The position numbers and the translations under genes were made by a program. Shown piece after piece: positions 27,363 to 35,100 of a stretch of 64,000 nucleotides of DNA (its first letter is position 1; the number at the start of each line of letters is the position of its first letter). The notes below the pieces were generated by a model. It was not told the origin of the DNA. It saw nothing but the letters and a program-made list of their open reading frames with translations, and searched no databases. This DNA comes from Gammaproteobacteria bacterium (lineage in GTDB: Bacteria > Pseudomonadota > Gammaproteobacteria > Enterobacterales > Kangiellaceae): the NCBI GenBank assembly GCA_013373375.1, contig JABXHY010000034.1, forward strand, positions 1 to 64,000, given 5' to 3'.

Positions 27363-28367
27363 ATGCCAATACCTGTAACCATCTGTGATGACTCGACGCT
27401 CGCTCGCAAGCAAATAGCACGTAGTTTGCCCGAGAACTGGGATATTGAAGTCAGCTTTGCGACCAATGGAAATGAAGGTTTAGCGGCAGTTAAAGATGGT
27501 AAAGCAGAAGTTCTTTTTCTCGATTTAACCATGCCCGAAATGGATGGTTATCAAGTATTAGAAAACATTTTTAATCAGCAGCTTAACTGTCTAGTTATCG
27601 TTGTGTCAGGTGATATCCAACCCACCGCACGGGAGCGCGTGATGTCTCTTGGTGCCATTGCGTTCATCAAAAAGCCATCCGATGCCGATCAAATTGCCAT
27701 GATTCTGGAAGAGCATGGGTTATTATCTGAAACAACCAAAGTTGTTAACCAAAGCATTGACGAACTCAAGCAGTCGTCAATTCCGCTCCGGGATAGCTAT
27801 CAAGAAATAGCCAATGTATCGATGGGGAGAGCTGCGGAATTGCTCGCTAAATTGCTCGATGCATTTGTCGTACTGCCCATCCCTAATGTTAATACAATCG
27901 AAGTTAGCGATTTGCAAATGGCACTGACCGCAATTCAGAGCAAGGAGACGGTTTCGTCCGTTTGTCAGGGGTTTATTGGTAATGGTGTTTCAGGTGAAGC
28001 GCTGCTTATTTTTAATGATTCAAGCTTTCAGGACATTGCGCGTCTGATGAAGTTTGAAGGTGAGCTAAACAGTAATGTTGAGCTGGAATTGCTCATGGAT
28101 ATTACCAGTATACTTATCGGCGCATTTCTAAAAACATTTGCTGAGCAGCTGGATATTCAGTTTAGTCAGGGACATCCTAAAATTTTAGGTCAACACTGCA
28201 ATATTGCTGAATTGATAAAACCAGAAAATGTTACATGGAAAGAAACCCTAGCAATTGAAATTCATTACACTATCGAAGGATACAATGTCAGTTGTGATCT
28301 GTTGATTTTGTTCAGTGAAGATTCAATTGAAGAACTTAACCATCGAGTTTCATTTTATTCATCATGA
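27363..28367 (+). CDS. Response regulator with CheC/CheX-like phosphatase domain
   Basis: 334 residues. An N-terminal receiver domain has the acidic pair Asp9-Asp10, phospho-acceptor Asp54 (FLDLTMPEMDG) and Lys104 (KKPSD), all intact. The C-terminal half (about 145-330) resembles CheC. The first active-site helix keeps the ExxN motif (EIANVSMGRAAELL). The matching second site reads DITSILIG, where ExxN would be expected, so only one site looks intact. CheC family members dephosphorylate CheY-type receivers. It overlaps the following GGDEF gene by 4 bases (ATGA), implying linked production. Confidence 0.87.
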   Translation: MPIPVTICDDSTLARKQIARSLPENWDIEVSFATNGNEGLAAVKDGKAEVLFLDLTMPEMDGYQVLENIFNQQLNCLVIVVSGDIQPTARERVMSLGAIAFIKKPSDADQIAMILEEHGLLSETTKVVNQSIDELKQSSIPLRDSYQEIANVSMGRAAELLAKLLDAFVVLPIPNVNTIEVSDLQMALTAIQSKETVSSVCQGFIGNGVSGEALLIFNDSSFQDIARLMKFEGELNSNVELELLMDITSILIGAFLKTFAEQLDIQFSQGHPKILGQHCNIAELIKPENVTWKETLAIEIHYTIEGYNVSCDLLILFSEDSIEELNHRVSFYSS

Positions 28368-29326
28368 CAGAACAATCTTTGGACAAAGCAGAAATAAACG
28401 AACTCCATTGGATGATGGGGATGTTAACCAATGTTGACGTTGGTTTAATTGTTTTGGATCCCGGTTACACAATAAAAATGTGGAACCGTTTTATGCAAGA
28501 TCATTCTGGAAAGTCGGACAATCAAGCGATCAATAAAAATGTTTTTGAAGTATTTCCAGAGCTTCCTGAAGCTTGGTTTAAACATAAAATTGATTCGGTT
28601 TTCTTACTCAGAAGCAGAGCTTTTTCAACTTGGGAGCAGCGTCCGTATTTATTCAAATTTAAAAATTATCGCCCGATTACCGGCACCGAAACCTATATGT
28701 ATCAGAACGCAACTATGATCCCTTTAACCTCTTCTGATGATGAGGTCAGTCATGTATGTTTATTAGTTTACGATGTAACAGATGTTGCAACCTCCAAAAA
28801 AGAAATGACTCGTTTAAACTTGGAACTCGAAAGTTTAAGCCGAACGGATAGGTTAACACAGTTATACAATCGAGGATTTTGGGAAGAAAGTTTTCAAGGT
28901 GAGTTTGATCGATGTAAGCGATACAAAACGTCTTCTAGCGTTTTGATTTTTGATATTGATCATTTTAAATCGGTTAATGATACCTATGGTCACCAGGCGG
29001 GAGATGAAGTAATCCGTCAAACGTCAGCCTTGTTAAGAAAAATGGTACGAAAGTCTGATGTAGCAGGACGATATGGCGGGGAGGAATTTGTGGTTTATTT
29101 ACCCAGTACTTCCGCTGAAAATGCCACCATTTTTGCCGAAAGATTGCGTAAAAATATCGAAAAGCTGGTAGTCAAGCATGAAGGTCAAGAAATAGCATTT
29201 ACGATAAGCATAGGAATTTGCGAATTTAACGATGAATTAAAAAGTCATGAAAAATGGATTGAGAAAGCCGATCAAGCGTTGTATAAAAGTAAAGAGTCAG
29301 GTCGCAACCAAACCAATATTGCGTAG
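28364..29326 (+). CDS. PAS-GGDEF diguanylate cyclase
   Basis: Predicted to synthesise cyclic di-GMP from two GTP. In 320 residues it has a PAS-like sensor region (about 8-145, MLTNVDVGLIVLDPGYTIKM), a short coiled linker, and a GGDEF domain with an intact GGEEF active site (238-242) and an RxxD inhibitory site (RKSD) five residues upstream. There are no membrane spans, so it is cytoplasmic. It is coupled to the REC-CheC gene by a 4-base overlap. Just after its stop, five 16-base imperfect repeats begin. Confidence 0.93.
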   Translation: MTEQSLDKAEINELHWMMGMLTNVDVGLIVLDPGYTIKMWNRFMQDHSGKSDNQAINKNVFEVFPELPEAWFKHKIDSVFLLRSRAFSTWEQRPYLFKFKNYRPITGTETYMYQNATMIPLTSSDDEVSHVCLLVYDVTDVATSKKEMTRLNLELESLSRTDRLTQLYNRGFWEESFQGEFDRCKRYKTSSSVLIFDIDHFKSVNDTYGHQAGDEVIRQTSALLRKMVRKSDVAGRYGGEEFVVYLPSTSAENATIFAERLRKNIEKLVVKHEGQEIAFTISIGICEFNDELKSHEKWIEKADQALYKSKESGRNQTNIA

Positions 29327-29405
29327 TTCAAATATCGAACAGTTCGAATGTTGATCAATTCAATTATCGATCAATTCAAGTATCGATCAATTTAAATATT
29401 GCTTA
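29326..29405. repeat. Five tandem 16-bp imperfect repeats
   Basis: Units begin at 29326, 29342, 29358, 29374 and 29390, with consensus RTTCAAWTATCGATCA; the middle two (ATTCAATTATCGATCA and ATTCAAGTATCGATCA) differ by one base. The array starts at the last base of the diguanylate cyclase stop codon. Other arrays with a 16-base period but different sequences occur at 33371-33435 and 45553-45600. Confidence 0.85.
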
Positions 29406-29493
29406 GTGGCCTACATTGGTCGGTGATAAGCTGTCATTGAATGCCAATTACTATTCCATAAATTTAGTTATCAAATTTTTGAGGTTTTATAGA

Positions 29494-30855
29494 GTGCCTA
29501 TATCTACAACTGTTAATCCAGCAGGAAGCCTGGATGTTTTATCGAAATACGAAGTAAGCTTGCTTACTGACCCAAAGCATCATCAACTGAAAGAAATTTT
29601 TCGAGTGTGCTCACTAGCGGTTTTAAATACTGGGAGTGATCATGATAATTGCCAAGATATCATTGAAGCGCATAAAGATTTTGAAATTGAAATATTGCAG
29701 ACCGATCGGGGCGTTAAATTACAAGTGACGAACGCTCCTGACAGTGCTTTTGTCGATGGTGAAATGATTCGAGGTATCCAGGAGCATTTATTCTCGACAT
29801 TACGAGATTTAATCTACTCACATCTTCAAGTACTTCATAGCGGTCGGTTTAATCTTGTTGAAAGCAAAGACATTACCAGTGCGAACTTTCATATTTTAAG
29901 AAATGCTGGGGTTTTAAACCCAATTAAATATTTAAATTTGGTGGTGTGCTGGGGTGGCCATGCGATTAGCCGTACCGAGTACGATTATACGAAAGAAGTG
30001 GGTTACCAACTTGGCTTGAGAAACTTTGATATTTGTACCGGTTGTGGTCCAGGGGCTATGAAAGGGCCAATGAAGGGTGCGGCAGTTGCTCACGCAAAAC
30101 AACGATTAGTGGACTCTCGATTTATTGGGATTTCAGAACCGGAAATAATTGCAGCCGAAGCCCCCAATCCAATCGTAAATCAACTGGTTATCATGCCTGA
30201 TATTGAAAAACGACTCGAAGCTTTTGCTCGACTTTCACACGCGATCATTGTGTTTCCTGGCGGTGTTGGGACGGCTGAAGAGTTGTTGTTTCTTTTAGGG
30301 CTTTTATTGCATCCTGAAAATAAAGGAATGCCATTTCCGTTAGTACTTACAGGACCTGCTTCATCTGCAGATTACTTTGAATCAATATCGGAATTTATAA
30401 AGTCAACTTTAGGTGAAGAAGCTCTGCAATACTTATCGATTATTATCGACGACCCATCAGAAGTTGCGCGGCATATTAATGAACGAGTGAAAATGGTTAA
30501 AGAGTATCGTAAGCAAACGGCTGATGCATTTTACTTCAATTGGAAGTTACATATTCCGATGGATTTTCAGCAACCTTTTGCGGCAACTCATGAAGCAATG
30601 AGTAACCTTAACTTATCTAAGAATCAGCCCATTCACGAGTTAGCGGCACATTTACGCCGAGCTTTTTCTGGTATCGTAGCGGGTAACGTTAAGACAGAAG
30701 GGGTAACAGCGGTTAGGGACAAAGGCCCGTTCCAACTCAAAGGAGATCCTGAAATCGTGTCCGCTCTGGATAAAATCTTGCGACAATTCGTTGAACAAAA
30801 GCGAATGAAATTAGGCGAGCAGGCGTATAACCCGTGTTATGAACTGGTCGAGTAG
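29494..30855 (+). CDS. ppnN: Pyrimidine/purine nucleotide 5'-monophosphate nucleosidase (LOG family)
   Basis: Cleaves the N-glycosidic bond of nucleoside monophosphates to free base and ribose 5-phosphate; the E. coli enzyme (YgdH) is stimulated by (p)ppGpp. From the GTG at 29494 it is 453 residues, almost exactly the E. coli length, starting VPISTTVNPAGSLDVLSKYE. It has the Rossmann LOG motifs GPGAMKGPMKGA and PGGVGTAEE, plus N- and C-terminal extensions (NWKLHIPMDFQQPF near the end). The longer frame from 29416 has no family match upstream of this GTG, which is preceded by GAGG. Confidence 0.93.
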   Translation: MPISTTVNPAGSLDVLSKYEVSLLTDPKHHQLKEIFRVCSLAVLNTGSDHDNCQDIIEAHKDFEIEILQTDRGVKLQVTNAPDSAFVDGEMIRGIQEHLFSTLRDLIYSHLQVLHSGRFNLVESKDITSANFHILRNAGVLNPIKYLNLVVCWGGHAISRTEYDYTKEVGYQLGLRNFDICTGCGPGAMKGPMKGAAVAHAKQRLVDSRFIGISEPEIIAAEAPNPIVNQLVIMPDIEKRLEAFARLSHAIIVFPGGVGTAEELLFLLGLLLHPENKGMPFPLVLTGPASSADYFESISEFIKSTLGEEALQYLSIIIDDPSEVARHINERVKMVKEYRKQTADAFYFNWKLHIPMDFQQPFAATHEAMSNLNLSKNQPIHELAAHLRRAFSGIVAGNVKTEGVTAVRDKGPFQLKGDPEIVSALDKILRQFVEQKRMKLGEQAYNPCYELVE

Positions 30856-30894
30856 CCTTTTAAATATTGGACTTTTTAGATTATTAAAATAAAA

Positions 30895-30912
30895 GAGCGC
30901 CGGAAGGCGCTC
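30895..30912 (+). terminator. Hairpin downstream of ppnN
   Basis: Stem GAGCGCC / GGCGCTC with a GGAA loop, 40 bases after the ppnN stop. A better T tract (CTCTTTTATTTT) lies on the minus-strand side, so orientation is uncertain. Confidence 0.5.
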
Positions 30913-31238
30913 ATAATTTGGAGAGGATTCTCTTTATTTTATTATGGTTTCAGCAGGCTATGACTCCCTGTCCGCTGTGAATTGTTGTTGATGAAAAGAG
31001 TACAAAAAGTGAACTTAAATTGCCATCAACAACCCTGTGTTTTTCCTGTGGATAAAATGTGAAACACTAAAATATTTCAATATGAAATTGTGCTTGTATA
31101 GCCATCTCAAACTAATCGCCTACACCTTTTATAAGAAATAACGCACAAGTCTGAATGATTTTATCCGACTCTGATTAAGTTTTGGCTGTTATATAATTCT
31201 GCAGTATGGATTTGAAAGAGCAACTGAAGGATTAGCAG
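30913..31238. other. Gene-free region with a long hairpin, a DnaA-box-like site and a promoter
   Basis: A perfect 10-base inverted repeat GTTGTTGATG / CATCAACAAC (30984-30993, 31024-31033) encloses a 30-base loop. TGTGGATAA (31047-31055) is a perfect match to the reverse of the DnaA box TTATCCACA; a single box is not evidence for an origin. Near the right edge TATAAT (about 31193-31198) is a likely -10 for the DUF4124 gene. Confidence 0.4.
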
Positions 31239-31682
31239 ATGACTAACAATTTAAAACAAACAGCCTGTTATTTAATTAAGCACTCCACAAGTGCTGCTAC
31301 TTTAATGATTTTTATGGTCTCTGGGTTAAATCTGTTCGCAGACGAGCCAATCGAAGGGAATAAGCAATCAGCGATTTATGTATCGAGAGACAGCAAGGGA
31401 AATCTTGTCTATTCGGATACAAGACAAAAAGATGCCGAAGCGATTACTTTATCGGACTCCATAAATGTAACAAAGTGGGAAGAGTCGAAATCGATAACCG
31501 TCGTGAAAGCCAAGGCTGCAACAAAGGGCAACAATTCGTTGAGCTTAAAACGAAAAAGATGCGATAAATTAGAAAAGTTGATTTCGCGTTATCGTCTCAA
31601 AGAAAAGCAAGAGAAAAATGCTTACCGATACAGAGCTTTAAGACGACAGCATCAATGGGAAAAGCAACAAATGAGCTGTTAA
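31239..31682 (+). CDS. DUF4124-like exported protein
   Basis: 147 residues. A hydrophobic N-terminal segment (about 18-35, STSAATLMIFMVSGLNLFA) is a probable signal peptide. Then comes a DUF4124-like stretch (AIYVSRDSKGNLVYSDTRQK), and a very basic, coiled C-terminal region (KRKRCDKLEKLISRYRLKEK) with two Cys that could form a disulfide. DUF4124 proteins are small periplasmic proteins of unknown function. It is convergent with sodB and shares a bidirectional terminator. Confidence 0.78.
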   Translation: MTNNLKQTACYLIKHSTSAATLMIFMVSGLNLFADEPIEGNKQSAIYVSRDSKGNLVYSDTRQKDAEAITLSDSINVTKWEESKSITVVKAKAATKGNNSLSLKRKRCDKLEKLISRYRLKEKQEKNAYRYRALRRQHQWEKQQMSC

Positions 31683-31702
31683 TGTAAATCTTTATTCAAT
31701 AA

Positions 31703-31728
31703 AAAAGGCCTCAAACTTGAGGCCTTTT
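31703..31728. terminator. Bidirectional terminator between the DUF4124 gene and sodB
   Basis: AAAAAAGGCCTCAA / TTGAGGCCTTTT with a minimal loop. T runs appear on both strands, serving the two convergent genes. Confidence 0.88.
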
Positions 31729-31744
31729 GGGTATATCAGCTGAA

Positions 31745-32329
31745 TTAACCAGCGAAGTTCTTCGCCGCGAAATCCCAGTTTACCAGTGTCCAGAATGCTT
31801 CGAGGTATTTTGGACGAGCGTTACGATAGTCGATGTAATAAGCATGTTCCCATACATCAACGGTCAATAATGGAGTAATTCCGTCTTCTGTTAACGGGCA
31901 ACCTGCATTAGAAGTATTCATAATATCAAGTGAGCCGTCAGATTTTTTGACTAGCCAAGTCCAACCTGAGCCGAAGTTAGTTGCTGCCGACTGCGAAAAC
32001 TTTTCTTTGAAATCTGCGAAACTGCCAAAGGCACTATCGATAGCTGCCGCTAAATCACCTGTTGGCTCTCCACCACCATTTGGGCTCATGCTGTTCCAGT
32101 AAAATGTGTGATTCCAAACTTGAGCTGCGTTATTGAAAACACCACCAGATGACTTTTTAATAATGTCTTCGAGAGAAGCGTCGGCAAACTCAGAACCTTC
32201 GATAAGTTTGTTCAGGTTTACAACGTAAGTGTTGTGATGTTTACCATAGTGAAAGTCTAAAGTTTCTTCAGAAATTGTTGGCGCTAGCGCATCTTTTGCG
32301 TAAGGAAGTGCTGGTAGTTCAAAAGCCAT
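31745..32329 (-). CDS. sodB: Superoxide dismutase [Fe]
   Basis: Dismutates superoxide to oxygen and hydrogen peroxide in the cytoplasm. The 194 residues have the metal ligands His27 ([12 protein letters not shown]), His74 (VWNHTFYW), and the Asp/His of [17 protein letters not shown]. The GGGEPTGDL and [13 protein letters not shown] segments (Gln/Ala pattern) indicate the iron rather than the manganese type. It is divergent from grxD across 256 bases. No Fur-like site stands out there, although a weak GGTCT/AGACC hairpin with TTTTT is present near 32406-32429. Confidence 0.96.
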   Translation of the reverse strand: MAFELPALPYAKDALAPTISEETLDFHYGKHHNTYVVNLNKLIEGSEFADASLEDIIKKSSGGVFNNAAQVWNHTFYWNSMSPNGGGEPTGDLAAAIDSAFGSFADFKEKFSQSAATNFGSGWTWLVKKSDGSLDIMNTSNAGCPLTEDGITPLLTVDVWEHAYYIDYRNARPKYLEAFWTLVNWDFAAKNFAG

Positions 32330-32585
32330 TTGAAAGCTCCTTAATAACTTTTATATTTTTAAAGTAAGAGAGTTTTACGAATAAACGCCGCTATTGTAGT
32401 AAGAATGGTCTTAATTTGTTAGACCTTTTTGTTGGTAATCGATTTTTTGCAGCAAAAACCTTATATGCCGCATGGTTTATTGAGATTAAAATCTTTCTAT
32501 GGCTCGGATTCAGCTAGCCATAGGTTGAAACCTTATATTAAGATCCCAATCTTATGCGTTAACTCGAATTATTAAAGGAACCTCG

Positions 32586-32900
32586 ATGGAAACCTTAGAC
32601 AGAATCAAGCAACAAATTTCTGAAAACGACATTCTTATTTATATGAAAGGGTCTCCGAAGTTGCCAATGTGTGGCTTCTCGGCGCAAGCGGTGCAGGCTT
32701 TGATGCAATGTGGAGAAGAGTTTGCGTATGTTGATATCTTAGAGAATCCGGATATCAGAGCCGAATTACCAAATTATGCTAATTGGCCAACTTTCCCACA
32801 GCTATGGGTGAAAGGGGAGTTAATCGGTGGCTGTGATATCATTCTTGAAATGTTCCAGAAAGGTGAGCTTCAAGACGTGATTAAAGAAGCTCGAGGCTAG
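32586..32900 (+). CDS. grxD: Monothiol glutaredoxin (Grx4 family)
   Basis: A 104-residue monothiol glutaredoxin with the CGFS active site (Cys29) in LPMCGFSAQAV, and the glutathione-binding WPTFPQLWVKGELIGGCD segment. Proteins of this family carry and transfer [2Fe-2S] clusters with glutathione rather than reducing disulfides. It lies next to bfd and a peroxiredoxin, the same grouping found around grxD in Pseudomonas. Its start has AAAGGAACC upstream. A strong terminator follows. Confidence 0.96.
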   Translation: METLDRIKQQISENDILIYMKGSPKLPMCGFSAQAVQALMQCGEEFAYVDILENPDIRAELPNYANWPTFPQLWVKGELIGGCDIILEMFQKGELQDVIKEARG

Positions 32901-32952
32901 TGTGCCCGAGTTCAAGCTTTTATTATTAAGAGCTACTTAATTGCCAGACATT

Positions 32953-32979
32953 AAAAAAGCCGCGTTATGCGGCTTTTTT
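32953..32979 (+). terminator. grxD terminator
   Basis: Perfect stem AAAAAAGCCGC / GCGGCTTTTTT with a 5-base loop, with T run. Also usable leftward for bfd. Confidence 0.9.
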
Positions 32980-33074
32980 AATGCATGCTTTTTAAAAGAA
33001 TATTTTTACAAGAGCAGAAACCGGTCTGTGTTTTCGGGAAGGCCAGTTAATCAAAGTTTACTTGATATTCAGCA

Positions 33075-33269
33075 TCAAGCTACGTTATTGAAGGCTACTT
33101 CTGGCATAGCCCATTGTTCTAAAAGTTGTTTTGCAACTTTACCACAGCGCCCGCAGTCTCCTGCTATGCCTAACTCAACTGACAATGAACGCATGCATTT
33201 AGCCTTGCCTTCGTCTACAGCCTTCTTAATTTGTGAGTCTGTAATACCTCTACACAAACAAACGTACAT
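33075..33269 (-). CDS. bfd: Bacterioferritin-associated ferredoxin
   Basis: A 64-residue [2Fe-2S] protein with ligand cysteines Cys4, Cys6, Cys39 and Cys42 (MYVCLCRGIT and GDCGRCGK). Bfd reduces the iron core of bacterioferritin to release iron in the cytoplasm when iron is scarce. A near-consensus Fur box overlaps its promoter, fitting that role. No bacterioferritin gene is adjacent here, unlike in Pseudomonas. The longer frame on the other strand over this gene (32941-33279) is a shadow. Confidence 0.94.
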   Translation of the reverse strand: MYVCLCRGITDSQIKKAVDEGKAKCMRSLSVELGIAGDCGRCGKVAKQLLEQWAMPEVAFNNVA

Positions 33270-33302
33270 GGTGGGTTAATCTCTCTTACTTGGTATACTA
33301 AT

Positions 33303-33330
33303 ATTTTATGCGAATGAGAATGATTGTCAA
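33303..33330 (-). promoter_or_regulatory. bfd promoter with Fur box
   Basis: On the minus strand TTGACA (33330-33325), a 16-base spacer and TAAAAT (33308-33303). The palindrome TGAGAATGATTGTCA (33315-33329) matches the Fur 7-1-7 consensus TGATAATNATTATCA at all but two positions and covers the -35 and spacer. Iron-loaded Fur is therefore expected to repress bfd. Confidence 0.72.
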
Positions 33331-33370
33331 TTGAATTATCATGAAAAATCGTATTTAGTTCTCATTCTTG

Positions 33371-33435
33371 ATTGAAAAAGAGACATTATTGAAAAGAGAT
33401 TTGATTGAAAGTGGTGCTGATTGAACTCTTAGTGT
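33371..33435. repeat. Degenerate tandem repeats, 16-17 bp period
   Basis: Four units beginning ATTGAA start at 33371, 33388, 33404 and 33420 (for example ATTGAAAAGAGATTTG and ATTGAAAGTGGTGCTG). They lie between the bfd promoter and the peroxiredoxin gene. The period matches the arrays at 29326 and 45553, though the sequence differs. Confidence 0.5.
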
Positions 33436-33552
33436 TTAACTCTTGTTCAATCTAATCGTAAAAATCGATTACTCTGAAAATCTCACCTTGCTGACATGGG
33501 ATTGATTATAATGCTGCGTCGTTTAATCAGTCATGATCAATTGGAGGTCACA

Positions 33553-34158
33553 ATGGGTGTATTAGTAGGAAGAGAAGCGCCAGATTTCAACGCTTCAGCA
33601 GTTCTCGGCAATGGTGAAATTGTTGATAACTATAATTTAAAAGAGTCTATTAAAGGTAAGTACGCGGTTATTTTCTTCTATCCGTTAGATTTTACTTTTG
33701 TCTGTCCTTCTGAGCTTATCGCCTTTGATCATCGTTTAGAGGAGTTCAAAAAACGTGGTGTTGAGGTTATCGGCGTATCAATTGATTCGCAATTCAGTCA
33801 CAACGCATGGCGCAATACTCCAGTAGACAAGGGTGGTATTGGCCAAGTTGGTTACACGCTTGTAGCTGACGTAAAACACGAAATTTGCCAATCATTCGAC
33901 GTAGAGCATCCAGAAGCAGGTGTTGCTTTCCGTGCTTCATTCTTGATCGACCAAGCTGGCCTAGTTCGTCACCAGGTTGTAAACGATCTTCCTCTTGGTC
34001 GTAATATCGACGAAATGATCCGTATGGTTGATGCACTTCAGTTTACCGAAAAACACGGTGAAGTTTGTCCTGCAGGCTGGAAAGACGGTGACAAAGGTAT
34101 GACTGCTACTCCAGATGGCGTTGCACAGTACTTGTCAACCGAAGCTGATAAGCTTTAA
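33553..34158 (+). CDS. Typical 2-Cys peroxiredoxin (AhpC/TSA family)
   Basis: Reduces hydrogen peroxide and organic peroxides. From the ATG at 33553 (GGAGG 6 bases upstream) it has 201 residues, with peroxidatic Cys51 in FTFVCPSELIAF and resolving Cys172 in GEVCPAGWKDGD, and the PLDFTFVCP and DSQFSHNAW motifs. The 19 residues upstream in the open frame do not belong to the family. It sits between bfd and rnt, the Pseudomonas order. Whether OxyR controls it cannot be seen; no OxyR motif stands out. It ends at a strong terminator. Confidence 0.96.
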   Translation: MGVLVGREAPDFNASAVLGNGEIVDNYNLKESIKGKYAVIFFYPLDFTFVCPSELIAFDHRLEEFKKRGVEVIGVSIDSQFSHNAWRNTPVDKGGIGQVGYTLVADVKHEICQSFDVEHPEAGVAFRASFLIDQAGLVRHQVVNDLPLGRNIDEMIRMVDALQFTEKHGEVCPAGWKDGDKGMTATPDGVAQYLSTEADKL

Positions 34159-34255
34159 TAAAGTTTTAGAATACTGTTGTTTTAGAATATTCTTAACACT
34201 TACATAACCAACTTTGCATAAGATAAACGCATTTTGAGTTTTGTAACAGGTTGAT

Positions 34256-34282
34256 AAAAAGGCGCTTTAGGGCGCCTTTTTT
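34256..34282 (+). terminator. Peroxiredoxin terminator
   Basis: Stem AAAAAGGCGC / GCGCCTTTTT with a 6-base loop and extra T. It also faces the end of the convergent rnt gene and may act both ways. Confidence 0.9.
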
Positions 34283-34294
34283 ATTGTAAACTTT

Positions 34295-34936
34295 TCAGGA
34301 AGTAGGGCTGGTTGAAGCATTATCAACCTCTGCCAGAGGCCAACCACCCAAGTGTTTGTAGCGATTGACTATTTTGCAGAAAAGTAATGCCGTTTTCTCG
34401 GTATCATACAGAGCTGAATGGGCACTTTTATTATCAAACTCAATATCTGCTGCAGAACATGCTTTTGCCAGCACAGTTTGGCCAAGGCTCAACGCAGCTA
34501 AGGTAGCAGTATCAAACGTAGAAAATGGATGGAATGGATTACGTTTGATATTGTTGCGGTCATTAGCTGCTTTCACGAAATTTAAGTCAAATGTTGGGTT
34601 ATGTCCGACAAGAATGGATCGCTGACAGCCAGTATCTTTTTGGCCACGGCGAACAAACTTAAAAAGCTCTTTAAGTACTTCTGCTTCGTCTTTCGCTCCG
34701 CGTAATGGATTAAACGGGTCTATCCCTGTGACTTCCAGTGCAGCGTCTTCTATGTTGGCTCCTTCAAACGGTGCGACATGTTCGTGGAATGTTTGATTAA
34801 TCACTAAGTCATCATTGTCATCAAACTTAAGAGTTATCGCTGCAATTTCGAGTAATGCATCAGTTTCGTGGTTAAAGCCACCTGTTTCAACATCGACAAC
34901 GACAGGAAAAAATCCGCGAAAACGTTCTGCAATCAT
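34295..34936 (-). CDS. rnt: Ribonuclease T
   Basis: DEDDh 3'-5' exoribonuclease that trims the 3' ends of tRNAs, including CCA turnover, and other stable RNAs. The 213 residues have Exo I DVETGGF (Asp15, Glu17), Exo [13 protein letters not shown] and Exo [14 protein letters not shown], with Asp, Glu, Asp and His all present. It is convergent with the peroxiredoxin gene and divergent from motY. The rnt-motY proximity is seen in other gammaproteobacteria, where pyrC often lies between; pyrC is absent here. Confidence 0.96.
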   Translation of the reverse strand: MIAERFRGFFPVVVDVETGGFNHETDALLEIAAITLKFDDNDDLVINQTFHEHVAPFEGANIEDAALEVTGIDPFNPLRGAKDEAEVLKELFKFVRRGQKDTGCQRSILVGHNPTFDLNFVKAANDRNNIKRNPFHPFSTFDTATLAALSLGQTVLAKACSAADIEFDNKSAHSALYDTEKTALLFCKIVNRYKHLGGWPLAEVDNASTSPTS

Positions 34937-35100
34937 AAGAATCCTTATTTTTCATTAGGTCGCATTGTCGCCTATCTTCTGCCATTTCACCAGTTTGAGT
35001 CATGATTTGATTAGGAATTCTTTTCGTTGAGATTTAAGTCGACCTTTTTGTGGCCGATACAAAAGCAAAGATAGTGTAATAATGCTGGAGAAATCGCTTC

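Noticed and set aside
29326-29405. Possible CRISPR array
   Set aside because: Units are 16 bases, contiguous, without spacers; no cas genes nearby.
31047-31055. DnaA box as evidence of a replication origin
   Set aside because: Only one box, no AT-rich unwinding element cluster and no dnaA, dnaN, gidA or rpmH nearby.
32404-32430. Terminator or small RNA between sodB and grxD (GGTCT/AGACC followed by TTTTT)
   Set aside because: The stem is only five pairs and there is no promoter in the right place; too weak to annotate.
32941-33279. 112-codon plus-strand ORF over bfd
   Set aside because: It is the antisense shadow of bfd and begins in the grxD terminator; bfd has conserved Cys residues, a promoter and a Fur box.
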